Below the pieces are notes generated by a model. It saw only the letters and a list, made by a program, of their open reading frames with translations, searched no databases and was not told the DNA's origin. Below, piece after piece: positions 59,381 through 64,000 of a stretch of DNA of 64,000 nt. The translations under genes and the position numbers were made by a program. Position 1 is the first letter of the stretch; each line of letters starts with the position of its first letter. The stretch is taken from NCBI RefSeq assembly GCF_041146795.1, contig NC_135167.1, positions 2,398,954-2,462,953 of the forward strand, given 5' to 3'. Origin of the DNA: Maylandia zebra (Eukaryota > Chordata > Actinopteri > Cichliformes > Cichlidae).

Positions 59381-61637
59381 TCACTTAGTAATTTTGGGCC
59401 TTACACAAGTGCAGCCCACCGGGACTTCGATACGCGTCTTCTGGACTCGATATGTGTCTGCGTCCTTACACTTGGTCTTCATCAGGACCACCATCGGAGC
59501 CCGAACCTCCACAGAGTTGTAGTCGTTCACCTCGCGCCCGTCGATGATGCATCCCTTACAAAGGCACTCGGCAAAGATGATGTCACGTGGATACCTGCTG
59601 TCGTTTCGGTCTATGCTGGAGACACAGACAGACAGAAAAGACCTCAACACGTGCAGGAGACAGTGAACACACAGCAGATTCAGTCAGGACAATACGCGGC
59701 TTCTCAAATCAAAGCTCGTTTAATATTAAAGCTGGTAGCTTTCATCTGCTCGCTGGTTCCAGGTTGAACTTCCTGAACCAGCTCAGCAGCCGTCCATCCA
59801 TTTCTACTCCGCAATAATCCAGCCTGCTCTCTGCACGTCCAAACTTTGGATCAGCCACCACCAGAGATGGGCAGTAATGCATTACTGTAATCTGATTACT
59901 TTTTTCAAGTAACTTGACCAACACTGGCCACCACACAGGACGAGAACAGAATACACCGGAAAGTCAGGACTGCACAGAAAGTCACTGCTGCTGCTGACGT
60001 GTCCTCCATTCAGGGCTTGTACAAATCTAGAATCAGGAAACAGGCAGGCAACACCACTGCAGACCATCACAGCATGGACCCAACCTGTTCCCACTCCTGC
60101 CCTCTAGTAGGCGCTACAGAGCACTGTACGCCAACAGACATCTGTGCAGCTTCCTCCACAGGCCGTCACTCTGATGAAATCTTACTTACTGTCAAAAACA
60201 TCCACCATACCTGCTGCTGAACCAAAGCATGATGTATATACTCTCAAATGCATCTACATCTCAGCTACAGTCACATTTTCTGGTAACACTGCACCCAGCA
60301 ATGACATCTGTAGTTAACCTTAAACACTGATTAGAATTAGTTTTTTTAGTCTGCAGCTGACACCTGCAACACACCTGTGTGCTACATGAACACAGACCTG
60401 TTTTGTCACATTCTAGTTCACTGAACTCTTACTTCACTAAGCTGCCATCTCATTTTGTTATTTATTTTTTTACCGTTTCTTGATAACATATACATTTTCC
60501 AAATCCTCCATATATAAATATATGCAGTAAATTATTTTTTTTTATGCTAGTAAAACAGGGCTGTGAGGAGCCTACTTCATGTACATTTGGCTGCAAGTAT
60601 TTGTTTACAGCACTTGAGTTAATGATAGTGGTGTATGAATCAGGAATTAGTATTAATCTAAAATAACACTTTTAACTCACTGGTGTGCTACATGCAGGTT
60701 TATTGCGGACAAAAGTTAAATACTTTTTACTGTACTTTGAATGAATGACTTAATGTGAGCAACAAAACGGTTAAAATTCTGCTTTTAACATAATTATTTA
60801 CTTTAACTATGTACTTCATTAACCACAGAGCAGCACATGCCATCTAATGAGATAACATTCATTTATCCACAAAGCTGAGTGACTCCTTTGGTTTTGTTAA
60901 ATACAGGGGAAAAAAGATGTGAGCTACATATACATATAACCTTACATATGCACACAGAGAGGCAGATATACAGGCATCTGCCAGCTTATTACTAGTATTA
61001 TTAACACAACATCGTTTCAAATGTACTCAAATAATTTTACAAATATGATCTACACAAATGATTTCTCATTTCCACCATCATCTAAACTGGCTTCAATAAG
61101 TAGAATGGTAAAAAAAAAAAAATCATTAAAATAACATTTTAAACAACTTTTAATAATTTTAAATAAATTACATTTAAAATCAAGTAAAAGTGTGTCGAAC
61201 CTGCTCCCCAAAGCGCGCTTTAAATGCTGACGATGAGGCAAAGAACAGGTTTGTTTGTTTGTTGTCTGAGCATTTTTGTCCCTCTGCGGGTTCCATACTT
61301 ACTAGTAACGCCACGGAGACAGCGCGCGGCCGTTGAGCTCGTGCATTTGCTGGGCAGCCTGTTCGCAGGTGTGTTCGCAGGTAGTCAGATTCTGGTCCTC
61401 GCGGGCGTCGCGCTGAAGGCCGAGCTTCTTCAGGTTCACGTCAAACTTTCGCTCGCGGGCCTCCACCTTCTCGGCGCTGAGACACGTGGAGTTGGAGGCG
61501 GCGGCGCAGAGCTCGTGGAGGATCAGCAGAGAGATCTGCAAAGTGGCAGAAACACGCGTGAGAGTCAGAGAGAGCTGTCCGCGAGCCCGGGGCGCTAATG
61601 TGATGTGATTTACCAACTGCAGGAAGCTCGCGACCAT
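59381..61637 (-). CDS. il17c: Interleukin-17C (three coding exons, 163 aa)
   Basis: Minus-strand exons are 61637-61614 (8 codons), 61535-61303 and 59615-59381, total 492 nt, with donors GTAAAT and GTAAGT and acceptors TTTGCAG and CTCCAG. The N-terminal hydrophobic segment spans exon 1 and the start of exon 2 (ISLLILHELCAAA), forming a signal peptide. The IL-17 cystine-knot region follows: ALSPWRY before the exon 2/3 join, then RYPRDIIFAECLCKGCI, a later cysteine in TKCKD, and the end VPVGCTCVRPK. The SPWRY, AECLCxGC and VPVGCTCV patterns match IL-17C. In mammals this epithelial cytokine signals through IL-17RE/IL-17RA to induce defence genes. The length is typical of fish family members. Intron 2 is about 1.7 kb. 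The +1 and +2 bases of exon 3 were assigned by frame continuity. Confidence 0.92.
59930..60235 (+). mobile_element. LINE C-terminal coding fragment in il17c intron 2
   Basis: The + strand reads ACTNLESGNRQA with shifts, then YRALYANRQ-like and QAVTLMKSYLL sequence, resembling the C-terminal region of Rex-type LINE ORFs. It lies antisense within il17c intron 2. Just before it, GGGCAGTAATGCATTACTGT is another common fish repeat piece. Confidence 0.5.
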
Positions 61638-61683
61638 CTTGACTTCGGACGGCTGAGACTGGCGGACGCTCCATTGAAGCTGC

Positions 61684-61691
61684 TTTAAATA
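61684..61691 (-). promoter_or_regulatory. TATA-like box of il17c
   Basis: On the minus strand TATTTAAA lies about 47 nt upstream of the start codon, implying a short 5' leader. The sequence further upstream (61700-61870) is CpG-rich. Confidence 0.45.
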
Positions 61692-61869
61692 CACAAGCGG
61701 AGCTCCTACGGTTGCCTGGTTGCCATGGGGATCTCCTCAAAATCAACATTTCCGCATGAGAAACAGTTCGCTGCGGCCCCGCCCCTCTGCTGGCTGTGCG
61801 CTGTGTTTGTGACCGGTCAAAAAACGTCCTAACCAATGTTTCTGCGCTGACGCGGCGCATGCGCATAAC

Positions 61870-63689
61870 ACCGAACCCAAATTAACTTTTTCTCTCTGGA
61901 ATACTTCTTAAGGTTATGGGTAGGGTTAGTCACAAGTCACCGTCAAATTATAATACGAGTAGGACGATTTGTCAGAGTAGGATGGTTTCTCAGAACACCG
62001 CGAGCAGACAGCCTCGTACCTCTAATAAACTCCGCCGTGAGCTCTTTTTAAACATTTCACACGTTTCATTGTTGGTTTGTTTTTTTTAAAGGTAGAGACA
62101 GATGTTTATGTTTTACAGAAAAAGGTTTATCGTCTGAAACGTGAATATTGTCAGGTTTTCTGCAACTGCTGCTGTTCTGATCCTCAACAGTACATCTCAG
62201 GGTTTACACATCAGAGTCACAAAAGCTTCTGTCGGCTTCTTTTTCTGAGAGAAGAAGAACTCAAATGAAAAGTTTTCAAAATGTCAACACAGCGCCATGA
62301 AACACTGTATTGTATGTATTTAAAAATAAAACGAGGTCATTCCTGACTCTTCACATGGAAAAAAATCCTCTTGGGGTCACCCTGCTCCTGTGAAGTCACT
62401 CATCGCTCATATTTTTCTGTAGAAAAATGTGGGAACTTTGTCACGTGGACTGTCAGCATCAGGAACAGCAGGCTACAGAAAAGTGGGAGCGATGAGTTAC
62501 TTTACAGCAGCGGGGTGACTCATGATGTGTGTTCTCACAATGTGAGTATTTGCATGAATCAGATTGTGATCTTATCTTAATTCACAGTTTTTAGCCGGTG
62601 AGCTCTCTATGGTCTCAGCTCTATTTTTTGTGCATGATGACATGATATGACATCAGTTCTCAGGCACTGAGTTTCATCCCTGTAAATCTTCCCACCCCGG
62701 CCCATCCTCCTGCTGAACCACCAGCAGGAATATGGAGCCCTCGCAGCTCCCTCATACTTTAATAACAGCACTTGTGTGTGGCGCACCCTGTGGTTACCCT
62801 ATCACTCCACAGATGTGTCCTGGTGATGCAATGACACACTCGAGCTGACTCAAGCGTCAGACTACATTCACTTCCTGCTGCTGGAGTGAGGTTCTGAGGT
62901 CAGCAGAAGTCGAAGGAGGAAATAAACACAAAACATTTAGTGTTTGTTTTTAAATACATTTTAAATATTTATTTTGGAGGGTTGATGAATTTGAAGTCAT
63001 GTGGAGCAGGATGAGGAAAACTGACTGAAGCAACAAAGGCGAGCCTTTATTTCATCTGATGAAACCTCCATAAAGGTCAGCAGAGTGAACGCCATCCAAA
63101 GCTGGTTAGGAGCATGCAGAGACGATTAAAAATGCAGAGACATTAAGCTGACAAGTTAAAACAGGAAGTGAGAGGCAGTAACTAAGCAGGAAAATACAGA
63201 CACATGAATTACTTTCACTCGGGGAGTTTGTGAGGAAAGGCATAAACTCTTAATACAAAGGAACTAACCTAAAAATGAAGGACTCAGCCGCTGTAGTAAT
63301 TTTGATATGACAAATGTAGGAAGTATGATCACGCACAGGAAGCGGGGCTACGTACCGGTTCCTCCTGCTGCCCCTCCCCTTGGCCCAGTGAGGAAAACCC
63401 TAAGATCGTGACAGCTCAGAATAACTCACGAGAATGTGCTGCGTTCAGGCTGAGAGAAGCCGGGCTGATAACCTGCAGGGCCCCTGCCTCATCACGTAGG
63501 TCATATAGCCTTCATATACTTCCTGCAAGTGCTTAGCCAAGTGAAACATGTGCTGCTAAAATACAGAGCTGTTTTTAACTTCTTACCTTTTAAAAATGCA
63601 TCTCAAACGCAAACTGTAGGCACGTATCATAGGCCACATTCTTCGGAGGCCGCATTTGTAGACCGCCTTTTGCTAACTTTGTTTGTATT
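61870..63689. other. No gene seen
   Basis: Upstream of il17c. AT-rich with short frames only. No divergent promoter-linked exon was recognised. Confidence 0.5.
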
Positions 63690-63788
63690 TTGTCTTTTTA
63701 ATCTGTTATATCTTGTAAAGCACTTTGTGATCTCTATCTAGAAATGTGCTATATAAATAAAATTTTACTTACTTACTTACTTACTTAC
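63690..63788 (+). repeat. LINE/SINE-type 3' tail with (ACTT)n
   Basis: TTGTAAAGCACTTTGTGATC ... GTGCTATATAAATAAAATTT followed by (TACT)n. It matches 46150-46240 in reverse complement. Confidence 0.5.
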
Positions 63789-64000
63789 CGATTACATCAC
63801 AGCCAGGTGAGGAAGGCTGTCCTGATTCGAAGGCTGCTCCAAATGCAGCTGACAAATGCGCCCTTCTTTTCCCCGGATTTGAAGGATGGCTCGGGTGTAT
63901 CCTTCATGGCCCAACCTATCCCAGAATTCATAGCGCTGCCCAGCCGATTCCTGTTTCCAACAATGGCGGCAGCTACTTAGTTATAATTTTACTTAAACTA

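Noticed and set aside
61441-61866. 141-codon minus-strand frame overlapping il17c exon 2
   Set aside because: A different frame from the IL-17C coding sequence, running through its promoter. CpG-rich shadow.

Overview
The window is vertebrate nuclear DNA. It has long introns with GT-AG splice sites, very low gene density, long (CA)n microsatellites and many fossil transposable elements. The gene content and repeat types (a tRNA-derived SINE resembling the African-cichlid AFC type, L2/Rex-like and RTE-like LINE pieces, Tc1-like DNA transposons) point to a percomorph teleost, plausibly a cichlid. The species cannot be fixed from the sequence alone.

Four protein-coding genes can be supported. 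(1) A Kv6-type silent potassium-channel subunit, best matched to KCNG4, lies on the + strand: a probable GC-rich non-coding first exon ending at 21397, coding exons at 26169-26927 and 31283-32119, 531 residues in total. (2) and (3) are two closely related CC chemokine genes arranged head to head about 15.7 kb apart, one on the minus strand (36624-37364, 102 aa) and one on the plus strand (53041-54068, 98 aa). Each has three exons and a TATA box at the same distance from the start codon. (4) An interleukin-17C gene lies on the minus strand (59381-61637, three exons, 163 aa), with its first intron inside the signal peptide. IL17C and KCNG4 share the distal long arm of human chromosome 16, so the grouping fits conserved synteny. 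The chemokines and IL-17C form a small immune block in the right-hand third.

Layout: 1-20.8 kb is gene-free and holds LINE debris, a solo LTR with target-site duplication, a fossil Tc1-like element and microsatellites. 20.8-32.4 kb is the kcng4 locus. 32.4-36.4 kb is intergenic. 36.4-54.5 kb contains the two chemokines and, between them, a dense transposon cluster: a LINE carrying both a Tc1/mariner element and a solo LTR, two further LINE fragments, and a retroposon inserted in another repeat. 54.5-59.3 kb holds a SINE, LINE fragments, two hAT-like MITEs (one just beyond the chemokine gene) and one unexplained exon-like small ORF. 59.4-61.7 kb is il17c. 61.7-64 kb shows no gene.

I found no CRISPR array, operon, rRNA or free-standing tRNA gene. 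The most interesting signals are the uneven similarity of the inverted chemokine pair, the nested insertions with clean target-site duplications, the unidentified small exon at 55.8 kb, and several perfect long-stem hairpins that known features do not explain.
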